Shown: positions 1-7,095 of the stretch, one piece after another
Layout: every line of letters starts with the position of its first letter
Position numbering within the stretch: position 1 is the first letter of the stretch
Source: an uncultured Flavobacterium sp.
Lineage (GTDB): Bacteria; Bacteroidota; Bacteroidia; Flavobacteriales; Flavobacteriaceae
Length of the DNA: 50,106 nucleotides
NCBI RefSeq assembly: GCF_937967675.1
Contig: NZ_CALBSN010000135.1
Span: 1-50,106, forward strand
Direction of reading: 5' to 3'
The notes under the pieces: model-generated
What the model was told of the DNA's origin: nothing
The model's input: only the letters and a program-made list of their open reading frames with translations
Database searches by the model: none
Program-made: the position numbers and the translations under genes

Positions 1-43
1 CGCAGATGGTACTGCAGTTATGTGGGAGAGTATGTCGCCGCCT
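1..43 (+). rRNA. rrf: 5S ribosomal RNA, 3' end (partial)
   Basis: The window opens inside a 5S rRNA gene. The 3' half core is recognisable (GATGGTACTGC followed by GTGGGAGAGTA), and the gene ends near base 43, just before a strong hairpin terminator at 52-84. The 5' part and the 16S/23S genes lie outside the window. Frames that read through this stretch should be ignored. The exact 3' end is estimated, because the pairing 5' strand is not visible. Confidence 0.85.
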
Positions 44-51
44 TTCTTTTG

Positions 52-84
52 AAAACCCTTCATCTAACGATGAGGGGTTTTTTG
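52..84 (+). terminator. rho-independent terminator of the rRNA operon
   Basis: AACCCTTCAT pairs with ATGAGGGGTT around a six-base loop and is followed by a T-rich run. It lies about ten bases after the 5S rRNA end, so it most likely closes the rRNA operon. Confidence 0.8.
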
Positions 85-120
85 TTTTGTGTAATTTTTT
101 TAAAAAAAATAATTTAAGAT

Positions 121-203
121 ATCGAACAGAGAAGTTAATCTCGAAACTTCGGGACGACTGCGCAGATGGTACTGCAGTTATGTGGGAGAGTATGTCGTAG
201 CCT
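121..203 (+). pseudogene. truncated second 5S rRNA copy
   Basis: Bases 161-197 repeat bases 1-37 exactly, and the likeness continues into the flank (CCTTTCTTTTGAAAA against CCTTTGTTTTGAAAA). Upstream, CGAACAGAGAAGTTAA (123-138) matches the conserved loop region of bacterial 5S rRNA. The first 40 or so bases of a 5S gene are missing: before 119 there is only AT-rich DNA. Between the two conserved blocks is a small hairpin (TCTCGAA/TTCGGGA, about 140-155). This looks like a 5'-truncated duplicate left by unequal recombination at the end of the rRNA operon, and it is unlikely to give a functional 5S rRNA. Confidence 0.75.
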
Positions 204-242
204 TTGTTTTGAAAAGCCTGTCTAGTTATAAACAGTTTTTTG

Positions 243-273
243 TTACCTATAACCGTCAATACGAAACTGAAAA
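243..273 (+). repeat. degenerate intergenic repeat, copy A
   Basis: TTACCTATAACCGTC...ACGAAACTG is the most diverged of three related elements in this spacer. It runs directly into the AAACCACC/GGTGGTTT hairpin at 272-294. It is assigned by alignment with copies B and C. Confidence 0.4.
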
Positions 274-294
274 ACCACCTCATAAGGGTGGTTT
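272..294 (+). terminator. hairpin after the truncated 5S copy
   Basis: AAACCACC (272-279) pairs perfectly with GGTGGTTT (287-294). The following T-run is short and interrupted (AGTTGTTTG), so termination is possible but weaker than at 52-84. Confidence 0.4.
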
Positions 295-402
295 AGTTGT
301 TTGTATGCTTCATGAAAGACTAAACTTAGCGTTTGCTAACGAATGTACTTGGCTAGTTCGGCTAAAGCCTTTTAGCTTTTTTGAAATCTTTATGCGGTTT
401 TG

Positions 403-434
403 TTACCAGTATATCGTCCCTACGGGACTGGAAA
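403..434 (+). repeat. intergenic palindromic repeat, copy B
   Basis: TTACCAGTATATC is followed by the hairpin GTCCC-TAC-GGGAC (416-428) and then TGGAAA; an outer CCAG/CTGG pair extends the stem. This is the best-preserved copy in the spacer. Short elements of this shape recur between genes in Bacteroidota genomes as I remember them; that link comes from memory and was not searched. Confidence 0.5.
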
Positions 435-527
435 GTGGTTTTCTACTTCATGAACCACTAAGGAGAGCGACTCGCTTGTGAATCTGCGAGCATTATCAAG
501 GCTTTTGAATATTTTAAAGAGTGTTTT

Positions 528-560
528 TTACCAATATATCGCGACTAATGTACTGGGAAA
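528..560 (+). repeat. intergenic palindromic repeat, copy C
   Basis: TTACCAATATATCGCGACT...TACTGGGAAA matches copy B at both ends, but the central stem is broken (GCGAC/TGTAC), so it is a decayed copy. Confidence 0.45.
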
Positions 561-645
561 AGCATAATTTTTCTAATGAAAACCAATTCTGCGTTAGGAA
601 TTACTTCGTCAGTTGCAAGCTCGGGTGGAGCAATTGTTTGAGCTC

Positions 646-684
646 TTAATTGGTTGCCTTCGAGAACCTCAGGCAACCAATTAA
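646..684. repeat. 14-bp perfect inverted repeat hairpin
   Basis: TTAATTGGTTGCCT (646-659) is exactly complementary to AGGCAACCAATTAA (671-684), with an 11-base loop that contains its own GAG/CTC pair. No T-run follows on either strand, so it is not an ordinary terminator. Confidence 0.6.
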
Positions 685-726
685 AGCGAGTGTGGATAAC
701 CCGACTCGCTAAAGCGGAGTAACGCC

Positions 727-1767
727 CTAAAACTCTAATATGGTATTGTAATATTTCTGATGTTTTTTGAATTCGCGAACGCCTTCTTTAAAAGTTAGGT
801 ATTTCACACCTTTTTTATGGTTGTTTTTACTGATTAGGTACATGTAATGGAAATGACGTGTGAGTTCTTTCCAACCGAATAGAAGGGAGTGTTTTGGGTC
901 GTACATGTGCGTGGGTTCGCTGATGGCACCGTTGATTTCTATGATTTGGAAGTTTTTTCCTTGTGCTAAATCTTCATAGGAATGGTACATAATGTCCATT
1001 CTTCCGAAATGAAAACCATTGATTTGACTACAAATAATGCTGAAACTTTCTATCATTTCAGGAGTGATTTCGTGACTTGCATCTACGAATTTGGTTCCGC
1101 GACAATGATTTCCGTAAGGAACTAAATTAATGGTTTCTCCTTCGCTTAAAATAGTGTTTAATTTGTCTTTGTATTCTTCTTCAAGTACTTCTAATTGTAA
1201 TAGATAGCGTTTGTCTTGATGTAATAATTCGCGAATCGTGTTTTTCCCGTTTCCTGTTAAAATCATGAATTCTTTTGCTACTATTCCAGTAATTTTACCG
1301 GGTTGGTTAGGCAATTTTATATAGAAAAGTCCGATTTCATTCTCATAAGGAATCAAACTTTGAATTAAAACATTGAAATTCGCTTTAGAAAAATAGGCTG
1401 CTAATTCTTCCGCATTGTGAATTTTTTTAACGGCTGTTCCTCTTAAACCGATATCAGGTTTTGCAATTAGTGGGAATTCTATAGCCGCTTCTTTTATTTT
1501 CTCTTGAATAGCTTCTAATGTTTCAGTAGGCTCAATCAAAAGGGTTTTGGGATAATATTCAGATGGAATTAAATCGTAAATTTCTTTTTTTGATTCCATG
1601 AAAAAGCCTCCATTTTTTATAGTAGGATTTGAGGCATTGAAATAAAAAAACGAACGTGTTCTTGCTGCATAAAACAAATATTGAAAGTACACAGGAACAT
1701 AAACCACTTGATACGGCCAATATTCCCAATGAATTAGTTTATGTAGAAAGAGATTCAGTTTTGTCAT
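727..1767 (-). CDS. ATP-grasp domain protein, D-Ala-D-Ala ligase-like fold
   Basis: A 346-residue protein with an ATP-grasp core. The nucleotide-binding lysine and glycine-rich loop are seen at IAKPDIGLRG (101-110), a central strand at GRMDIMY (about 255-261), and the metal-binding EINGAISEP at 277-285. Members of this superfamily ligate a carboxylate to an amine through an acyl phosphate. The first 50 residues are aromatic-rich and unlike a typical ligase. The substrate cannot be told from sequence; a link to D-alanine ligase is by fold only. The start lies two bases after the stop of the NRDE gene, so the two are probably co-transcribed, and this gene is last in the minus-strand group. Confidence 0.75.
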   Translation of the reverse strand: MTKLNLFLHKLIHWEYWPYQVVYVPVYFQYLFYAARTRSFFYFNASNPTIKNGGFFMESKKEIYDLIPSEYYPKTLLIEPTETLEAIQEKIKEAAIEFPLIAKPDIGLRGTAVKKIHNAEELAAYFSKANFNVLIQSLIPYENEIGLFYIKLPNQPGKITGIVAKEFMILTGNGKNTIRELLHQDKRYLLQLEVLEEEYKDKLNTILSEGETINLVPYGNHCRGTKFVDASHEITPEMIESFSIICSQINGFHFGRMDIMYHSYEDLAQGKNFQIIEINGAISEPTHMYDPKHSLLFGWKELTRHFHYMYLISKNNHKKGVKYLTFKEGVREFKKHQKYYNTILEF

Positions 1768-1769
1768 TT

Positions 1770-2444
1770 TTATTCGAATAAATCTAAATAGCGCATTTCA
1801 ATATTGTTCTGAGTTACTTGGCATTGTGTGATGCTAATGGTTTTTAATACATTATTACGATTAATCTGTAATCCAAAATCTTTATTTTCAGATTCAGTAA
1901 ATTGATGAAAATGTAAGATTTCTTCGCCTGTTGGATTACTTTTATTTTGCATAAAATTGTGAAACCAAGTTTTTCTTTGTTCCCGAATTTCTTTAAAATA
2001 TAGCGTAGAAGAAGACCAAATGTGAAATTGTTTTTCATCAATAACTTCTTCGGTTTTTTCTACTTCATTCCATTGTAATTGAACTAGTTTATTGTTTTCG
2101 AACAAGATAATAGTGAAAGGTTCGATATCAGTTAAATCTACTGATTCCCAGTATTGCAGCGAATTTTCTACACTTATTAATTCTAAAACTACTAAGCCTC
2201 TACTTTTTCGATAATTGGGTTTTGGAAGGTGTTTTTCTTGCGCTCCATTGAGTAGAACGACAATTTTAGTTTCGCTATGTGCTATCCAAGTGCCACCTGC
2301 TTTTGGGTCTTTTGGGAAGGTGATTTTTTTTCCTTCAATATGATATTCAGTTGGAGGAAGTGCTCTTTCACGTGTAATTTTTTCATCACGATTAGAAGTG
2401 ATGATACAGCCTTCTTTCGTTGGAATATACGTTACTGTGCACAT
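1770..2444 (-). CDS. NRDE family protein (TANGO2-like)
   Basis: A 224-residue cytoplasmic protein beginning MCTVTYIP, with the signature NRDE at residues 18-21. The family (NRDE, also called TANGO2) has an N-terminal cysteine after the initiator Met, as here, which suggests an Ntn-hydrolase-like fold. In eukaryotes it is linked to heme handling and lipid metabolism; the bacterial role is not known. The start overlaps the end of the DinB gene by 13 bases and the stop is two bases from the ATP-grasp gene, so it sits in the middle of a tight minus-strand operon. Confidence 0.82.
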   Translation of the reverse strand: MCTVTYIPTKEGCIITSNRDEKITRERALPPTEYHIEGKKITFPKDPKAGGTWIAHSETKIVVLLNGAQEKHLPKPNYRKSRGLVVLELISVENSLQYWESVDLTDIEPFTIILFENNKLVQLQWNEVEKTEEVIDEKQFHIWSSSTLYFKEIREQRKTWFHNFMQNKSNPTGEEILHFHQFTESENKDFGLQINRNNVLKTISITQCQVTQNNIEMRYLDLFE

Positions 2445-2920
2445 TGTTTTCGGTATTCTAGAGTTGATGGCGCAATTCCGAAAGAATCTGCAATTTTAAT
2501 GTGCGGTAAGCGAAACAATGCTACTTTTATCAAGGCTTGATGGTGAATGCTGTGTTCCAAATTGTAAAGCAATTCTCGGAAATAGTTGGTTTCAAGCATT
2601 TCTGTATCGCTGAAACAATTGTGTGCTAAAGAAAGTGACTTGTTCGGTTTATCTAGTTCAGAACGATATTTTTCAAGGATTTTAATCGCTACTTTGGTAT
2701 CGGATTGAAGGATAATGTCGCGTTTTCTTTTATCGTAATTGATGCTACCACTTTCGTAATGGTTTAACAATGCACCCAAAAGTTCAATGATGTGTCGCAT
2801 ATGTTCACCAATGGTAGCATTGCTTAATTCTAGGAACGGCAATGTCAGTTCTTCATTTGTTAATTGCTGAAGAAGATCAATATTTTCAGATAAGTTTTGC
2901 TTTACAATTTGGACCAACAT
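2432..2920 (-). CDS. DinB-like four-helix metal-binding protein
   Basis: A DinB/YfiT-like helical bundle of about 162 residues. Three expected metal-binding histidine sites are visible: H40 and H43 in GEHMRH, and a C-terminal HSIHH cluster (123-127). Such proteins bind a divalent metal and several act as thiol-dependent transferases; no substrate can be assigned here. An upstream ATG at 2944 would overlap the end of msrB by 20 bases and add MFQKPSKN, encoded by the msrB tail. I prefer the ATG at 2920, four bases after the msrB stop. The 3' end overlaps the NRDE gene by 13 bases. Confidence 0.75.
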   Translation of the reverse strand: MLVQIVKQNLSENIDLLQQLTNEELTLPFLELSNATIGEHMRHIIELLGALLNHYESGSINYDKRKRDIILQSDTKVAIKILEKYRSELDKPNKSLSLAHNCFSDTEMLETNYFRELLYNLEHSIHHQALIKVALFRLPHIKIADSFGIAPSTLEYRKQCAQ

Positions 2921-2924
2921 ATTC

Positions 2925-3401
2925 TTACTTGGTTTCTGGAACAAATTTTATAGAAACCGAATTCATACAATAACGTTGACCAGTAGTTTCTTTTGGTCCA
3001 TCATCAAAAATATGTCCTAAATGACCATCACATTTGGCACATAAAACTTCAGTACGAATCATTCCATAGCTCAAATCTTGTTTGTAAACCACAGAGCCTT
3101 TTATCGATTTATCAAATGAAGGCCATCCACAGTGCGAATCAAATTTAGTATCAGAAGTAAATAATTCGTTTCCACAACCTGCACAAACGTATTTTCCTTT
3201 TTCAAAATGATCCCAATATTCTCCTGTAAAAGCTCTTTCCGTACCTTTGTTTCTTAGTACTTCATACTGTTCTGGAGTAAGCTGTGCTTTCCACTCGGCT
3301 TCGGTTTTTTTAGAATTTGAATTCATAGTTTTAGGTTCTTTGGTTTGGGATTGACACGATTGTAAAGTTACAATTGCGATTAATAAAAATAACGATTTCA
3401 T
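2925..3401 (-). CDS. msrB: peptide-methionine (R)-S-oxide reductase, lipoprotein
   Basis: Reduces the R form of methionine sulfoxide in proteins. The 158-residue form starting MKSLFLL has a lipoprotein signal with lipobox LQSC (acylated Cys16), so the enzyme should act outside the cytoplasm. The MsrB domain follows: zinc cysteines C73, C76, C121 and C124, the HCGWPSF motif (90-96), and the catalytic cysteine C145 in RYCMN. An ATG three codons upstream (3410) is possible but would put MLA before the usual MK signal-peptide start. It is the first gene of the msrB-dinB-NRDE-ATP-grasp operon. Confidence 0.9.
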   Translation of the reverse strand: MKSLFLLIAIVTLQSCQSQTKEPKTMNSNSKKTEAEWKAQLTPEQYEVLRNKGTERAFTGEYWDHFEKGKYVCAGCGNELFTSDTKFDSHCGWPSFDKSIKGSVVYKQDLSYGMIRTEVLCAKCDGHLGHIFDDGPKETTGQRYCMNSVSIKFVPETK

Positions 3402-3471
3402 AGCTAACATTTTTTCAAATTTAAGGGTTAGAATTCAAATAAAGTGTTAACAATGTTACAAAGTATTTGAA

Positions 3472-3915
3472 TTACGTATTGATTTCTAAATCTTTAATAT
3501 AATCTTCGTTTTCATAGAAAAAGCGTTCAAAAGCATCCATTTTTTCGGCAAAGAAGTCAAAAATTTCAAGCCACGTATTTTTGTTGTTGATACTAATTCC
3601 TGTTTTTTCTACCCAAACTCGGCTGATTACTTTTCCTGTTTCTAAATAAAAATTGCGTTCAAAAATAACATCGTCTAAATAGTCTTCTAAAAGAATGGTT
3701 TTTAACGATTCTACTTTCTCATAATATATTTTACGTTTTTCTTCGTCTTTTGGTTCTATATCGAGTAAAACTTGTGCTTTTTTATTGTCAACATAAAATT
3801 TGAAGGTTACATCTTTGATTTTGGTATTGTATAACAACCATTTGCGGGGATATTCTTCGGCAAAGGCTATCCAAAAATCTTTTTTTATTTGTAGTGCTTC
3901 TTCTTTACTGAACAT
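3472..3915 (-). CDS. DUF4268 domain protein
   Basis: A 147-residue cytoplasmic protein that matches the DUF4268 family as I know it from flavobacteria: an N-terminal FSKEEA...DFWIAFAEEYPRKW segment, a central VDNKKAQVLLDIE strand region, and the conserved NNKNTWLEIFDFF near residues 110-122. No signal peptide or membrane segment is present. The fold resembles part of nuclease or restriction-associated proteins in other contexts, but no catalytic motif is visible here and the function is unknown. It is separated from msrB by about 60 bases and is probably transcribed on its own. Confidence 0.75.
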   Translation of the reverse strand: MFSKEEALQIKKDFWIAFAEEYPRKWLLYNTKIKDVTFKFYVDNKKAQVLLDIEPKDEEKRKIYYEKVESLKTILLEDYLDDVIFERNFYLETGKVISRVWVEKTGISINNKNTWLEIFDFFAEKMDAFERFFYENEDYIKDLEINT

Positions 3916-3937
3916 ATTATTGAATTAGAAATTTATT

Positions 3938-3964
3938 TTGTTTGAAAAAAAATAGCTACCTTTA
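3938..3964 (+). promoter_or_regulatory. candidate promoter of the Nudix gene
   Basis: TTG at 3938-3940 and TACCTTTA at 3957-3964, 16 bases apart, resemble the Bacteroidota TTG / TAnnTTTG promoter with one mismatch in the -7 box. The gene starts 21 bases downstream. Confidence 0.4.
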
Positions 3965-3985
3965 AGGTTGCTAAATTGAGATGGT

Positions 3986-4639
3986 ATGCTTTTTAATGAT
4001 TTTATAAAACACCTTCCAAAGATAGAAAAAGAAACTCTTCTTTCTACGGATGCACATGCAAAAATGGCACCGTTAGAGCGTATTTCTTATTTAAAGGAGG
4101 AAAATTATATGGATAATAATCCTAGAAAGGCGGCGGTTTTAATGTTGTTTTATCCTAAAAATAAAGTAACGCATTTGGCTTTAATTGTTCGGAATTCCTA
4201 TCCAGGAGTTCATTCTTCTCAAATAGGTTTTCCAGGAGGAAAAGTAGAAGAGTTCGATGCTGATTTAGAGGAAACAGCGCTTAGAGAAACACATGAAGAA
4301 GTTGGGATTCATCCAGAAAAAATTCAAATCATTAAGCCTTTTAGCGAAATTTATATTCCACCAAGTAATTTTTTGGTAGCGCCATTTATGGGAATTTCGC
4401 ATGAAGAATTAACTTTTATTCCTGATTTGGATGAAGTTAAGCGGGTTTTAGAATTTTCAATTGCCGATTTTTTAGACGAAAAAAGTATTACAAAAGTCAA
4501 AATGTCAACGTCTTACGCAACGGATATTGAGGTGCCTGCTTTTATGGTGGACAAATATGTTGTTTGGGGAGCTACTGCTATGATGATGAGCGAGTTAAAG
4601 GAAACTATAAAATGTGCTTTGAGTAAATGTAATTTTTAG
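3986..4639 (+). CDS. Nudix hydrolase, CoA pyrophosphatase type
   Basis: A 217-residue Nudix protein. The box runs from GFPGGKVEE (81-89) to RETHEEVGI (100-108), carrying the metal-binding glutamates, with the slightly longer loop seen in NudL/CoA pyrophosphatases. Just before it, ALIVRNSYPGVHSSQIGFPGG (from about residue 65) resembles the UPF0035 signature that marks the CoA diphosphatase subgroup. It probably hydrolyses CoA or a related nucleoside diphosphate in the cytosol. The start ATG at 3986 follows a candidate promoter; an ATG at 3981 is in another frame. The acyltransferase gene follows after 106 bases with its own -7 box. Confidence 0.8.
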   Translation: MLFNDFIKHLPKIEKETLLSTDAHAKMAPLERISYLKEENYMDNNPRKAAVLMLFYPKNKVTHLALIVRNSYPGVHSSQIGFPGGKVEEFDADLEETALRETHEEVGIHPEKIQIIKPFSEIYIPPSNFLVAPFMGISHEELTFIPDLDEVKRVLEFSIADFLDEKSITKVKMSTSYATDIEVPAFMVDKYVVWGATAMMMSELKETIKCALSKCNF

Positions 4640-4706
4640 CGATTTCAAATTATTACCTTATAATGTGATTTTAAGCTGTTTTTCTTTCTAAAGTCACCTA
4701 TTTTAT

Positions 4707-4714
4707 TACTTTTG
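4707..4714 (+). promoter_or_regulatory. -7 promoter box of the acyltransferase gene
   Basis: TACTTTTG fits TAnnTTTG exactly, 32 bases before the start codon. No TTG is seen at the expected -33 distance. Confidence 0.4.
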
Positions 4715-4745
4715 CGTTCTTGTTTTGTAAAAAAAATAAAAAATT

Positions 4746-5555
4746 ATGGGATTATTTAAGAGAAATCCTTTCGGACATATATTGTTTTTAAAAACTTGGT
4801 TAATTCGTATTGCGGGTTTTTTAACACACCGTCGTTATCGTAATTTTAACCAATTACAAATCGAAGGTTCAGAAATTATCAGAAGTTTACCTGACAAAAA
4901 TGTATTGTTTATTTCTAATCATCAGACATATTTTGCTGATGTAGTAGCGATGTTTCATGTTTTTAATGCAGCATTAAAAGGAAGAGAGAATAATATTAAG
5001 AACGTAATGTATTTGTGGAATCCGAAACTTAATATGTATTATGTTGCCGCTAAAGAAACCATGCAAGAGGGGTTACTGCCTAGAATCTTAGCTTATGCTG
5101 GCGCTATTACTGTTGAGAGAACTTGGAGAGCAAAAGGGCAAGATGTTACGGAGAAGAAAGAAGTAAATCCAAATGATACAGAGAACATTAAAATTGCTTT
5201 GGAGGATGGTTGGGTAATAACTTTTCCTCAAGGAACTACACGTTCTTTTAAACCAGTAAGAAAAGGAACGGCTCACATTATTTTACAGCATAAACCCATA
5301 GTTGTACCTATTGTTATTGATGGATTTAGGCGTTCTTTTGATAGAAAAGGATTGATGATTAAGAAAAAAGGAATCTTACAATCGATGGTAATTAAAGAAC
5401 CTTTAAAAATCGATTATGAAACAGCAACGGTTGACGAAGTAGTTGAAATGATCGAATTTGCAATAGAACAACACCCTTCTTTATTAAAAGTGATACCGGC
5501 AGAAGTGCTTGAAGAAAAACGAAAAGAAGACGAACAAAGAAGATGGAGTTATTAA
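4746..5555 (+). CDS. PlsC-like 1-acylglycerol-phosphate acyltransferase family protein
   Basis: A 269-residue member of the lysophosphatidate acyltransferase family, which moves a fatty acyl group to a lysolipid at the inner membrane. Hydrophobic helices occur at about 10-27. Motif I reads NHQTYFAD (58-65): the spacing between His and Asp is five residues, not the canonical four. Motif III reads FPQGTTRS (160-167) where most relatives have FPEGTRS, so Glu becomes Gln with one extra residue. The C-terminus is charged (EEKRKEDEQRR). The substrate may therefore differ from classical PlsC. It is probably a single-gene transcript ending at the terminator at 5554-5583. Confidence 0.75.
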   Translation: MGLFKRNPFGHILFLKTWLIRIAGFLTHRRYRNFNQLQIEGSEIIRSLPDKNVLFISNHQTYFADVVAMFHVFNAALKGRENNIKNVMYLWNPKLNMYYVAAKETMQEGLLPRILAYAGAITVERTWRAKGQDVTEKKEVNPNDTENIKIALEDGWVITFPQGTTRSFKPVRKGTAHIILQHKPIVVPIVIDGFRRSFDRKGLMIKKKGILQSMVIKEPLKIDYETATVDEVVEMIEFAIEQHPSLLKVIPAEVLEEKRKEDEQRRWSY

Positions 5556-5583
5556 AAAAAGTTCTGATATTCAGAACTTTTTT
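5554..5583. terminator. bidirectional terminator between convergent genes
   Basis: AAAAAAAGTTCTGA / TCAGAACTTTTTT with a two-base loop, A-run on one side and T-run on the other. It serves the acyltransferase (plus) and the TraB/GumN gene (minus). Confidence 0.8.
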
Positions 5584-5594
5584 AATATGTTAAA

Positions 5595-6452
5595 TTAATG
5601 AATCACCGCTTCAACTCTATAACCATTGCGTCTTAAAAGTTTAATGATGCCTTCATTACCGGCTAAATGCCCTGCTCCAACAGCAATAAAAGTTGGTTTT
5701 TCGTTGATAATTTTTATTATTGTTGGAATCCATTTATTGTTTCTGTCATAGATTAAAATTTTCTTATTTTCAGAAGTTATTTTATTTTCAGATTCATCCA
5801 TAATTTGTTGCATTGCATCAATATCTTTATTCTTGTAGATAGCAATCATTTTTTTTATTTCTTCTTTATCTTTTTTCAAATCACTCTTCACCATTTTAAC
5901 TAACTCTTCGGCTTGAATTTCATATGGGATTTGATCAAAAATTTCCATTTGTTCTTTAATGGTTTCTAAACCAAAAACTTCTTTATTATTATTGTTTTTG
6001 TTTATAATAATTAATTCTCTTTCAATATTTTGAATTGAACATTCTAATATTGATGGATATAGCATAGTAGCAATCATAAATGGTTTGTAACTATCAAAAA
6101 ATTTTAAAGACATCTTCATTTTTTTATTTAAAAATTCATCCACCAAATTAAAATCTTCTGAATTTAGTAATTTTGATATTTTATTTTCATTTTTCATGGT
6201 AATGTATTTCATCATTTCCATTTCTATAGGTTTATTCATATCTATTTCTAAAAAAAGCTGTTCAGTAGTTTTAAGCGCTTTTATTGTGCTATCATCTAAT
6301 GAGGCATCACATGATACATGTATTGTTCCAAATAAATAAGAATCGTACTTTAATCCATTACCCGAAATTTTCCATAGCAAACTTTTTTCTAATTCTTGAG
6401 AAAAGGATAATCCTGTAATTAATGTTAAAAGGGAAATAAAGAAATGTTTCAT
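5595..6452 (-). CDS. TraB/GumN family protein, exported
   Basis: A 285-residue protein with a Sec signal peptide (MKHFFISLLTLITGLSFSQ). The TraB/GumN family features are SYLFGTIHVS (38-47) near the start and VGAGHLAGNEG near the C-terminus (about 258-268); the conserved histidines and glutamates suggest a metalloprotease-like fold related to Tiki. It probably acts in the periplasm on an unknown peptide or polymer. The start codon shares one base with the stop of the membrane-protein gene (TAATG), so translation is coupled; it is the last gene of the sigma-factor operon. Confidence 0.8.
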   Translation of the reverse strand: MKHFFISLLTLITGLSFSQELEKSLLWKISGNGLKYDSYLFGTIHVSCDASLDDSTIKALKTTEQLFLEIDMNKPIEMEMMKYITMKNENKISKLLNSEDFNLVDEFLNKKMKMSLKFFDSYKPFMIATMLYPSILECSIQNIERELIIINKNNNNKEVFGLETIKEQMEIFDQIPYEIQAEELVKMVKSDLKKDKEEIKKMIAIYKNKDIDAMQQIMDESENKITSENKKILIYDRNNKWIPTIIKIINEKPTFIAVGAGHLAGNEGIIKLLRRNGYRVEAVIH

Positions 6453-7093
6453 TAATAGTCTATTTTTTTAAGTTCGTCAAAGTTTTTTTGAAGTCTTTTT
6501 AGTAAAATTCCATAAAGTAATCTATAGAATAACCAAATAAGTCCAATAAAAATAGCAATTATTGCAGCATAAACAACTAACATTATAAAGTAAAAGGTAT
6601 TGGCATCAATGTTTTGCGACATTTTATCTATTATTTTACGAATGTTTGGATCATACATGAATTGGAAAATAAAAACTAAAATAAATGAAAAAGCAGTCAT
6701 GGCTAAATTGTACCAAACATAATATTTAACTGTCTTTCTTGTTTTTATAATACTTTGCATTAATTGTTTGATTGTATCTGTTGTATTAATGCTTCTGTAA
6801 TTTTTGAAGAATAGATAAATAAAATATAAAATAACCCCATAATTAACAGCTGAAATTACAGGCATTGCGGTTTCTAAGTGGTATAATTTTAATGTTTTGA
6901 AATATTCTTCATCAGCTGTAAAAAAAGAAATACTAGCCCACAAAACAAGTTCTAGAACACTAATAATAACAATCCACTTTACAATAGAAGAAGAACGTTT
7001 ATGCAGCATACCATAAATTTCATTTTCACCTATTTGTTGGAACGAACTTTCTCGTTTTTTCCAGTCTTTTTTTAATAATTCTAATTCATCCAT
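6452..7093 (-). CDS. four-helix membrane protein, possible regulator of the adjacent ECF sigma factor
   Basis: A 213-residue protein with a charged cytoplasmic N-terminus (MDELELLKKDWKKRESSF, residues 1-18) and about four hydrophobic helices (roughly 38-58, 80-97, 122-142 and 170-195). Homologues in flavobacterial annotations are often labelled beta-carotene monooxygenase; I see no support for that enzyme. The position two bases after an ECF sigma-factor gene, and the soluble N-terminus followed by membrane helices, would suit an anti-sigma factor. That role is an inference from context only. Confidence 0.7.
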   Translation of the reverse strand: MDELELLKKDWKKRESSFQQIGENEIYGMLHKRSSSIVKWIVIISVLELVLWASISFFTADEEYFKTLKLYHLETAMPVISAVNYGVILYFIYLFFKNYRSINTTDTIKQLMQSIIKTRKTVKYYVWYNLAMTAFSFILVFIFQFMYDPNIRKIIDKMSQNIDANTFYFIMLVVYAAIIAIFIGLIWLFYRLLYGILLKRLQKNFDELKKIDY

Positions 7094-7095
7094 AG

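Larger units (their letters stand above)
203..726. other. gene-free stretch with many stem-loops
   Basis: No credible gene lies here. The stretch holds three degenerate copies of a TTACC...CTGG element (243-273, 403-434, 528-560), a weak terminator-like hairpin (272-294), and hairpins at 471-490 (CTCGC/GCGAG), 646-684 (14 perfect pairs) and 685-710 (AGCGAGT/ACTCGCT). It lies between the rRNA operon and the 3' end of the ATP-grasp gene, where neither neighbour needs a promoter. The pattern looks like accumulated REP-like palindromes and not a coding remnant. Confidence 0.6.

Noticed and set aside
6..481. Open frames across the start of the window (6-200, 182-481)
   Set aside because: They cross 5S rRNA sequence and hairpin-rich spacer, and their translations match no protein type.
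6452..7093. Annotation as beta-carotene 15,15'-monooxygenase
   Set aside because: The protein is a four-helix membrane protein with no iron-binding histidine pattern; the label appears to be an inherited error.
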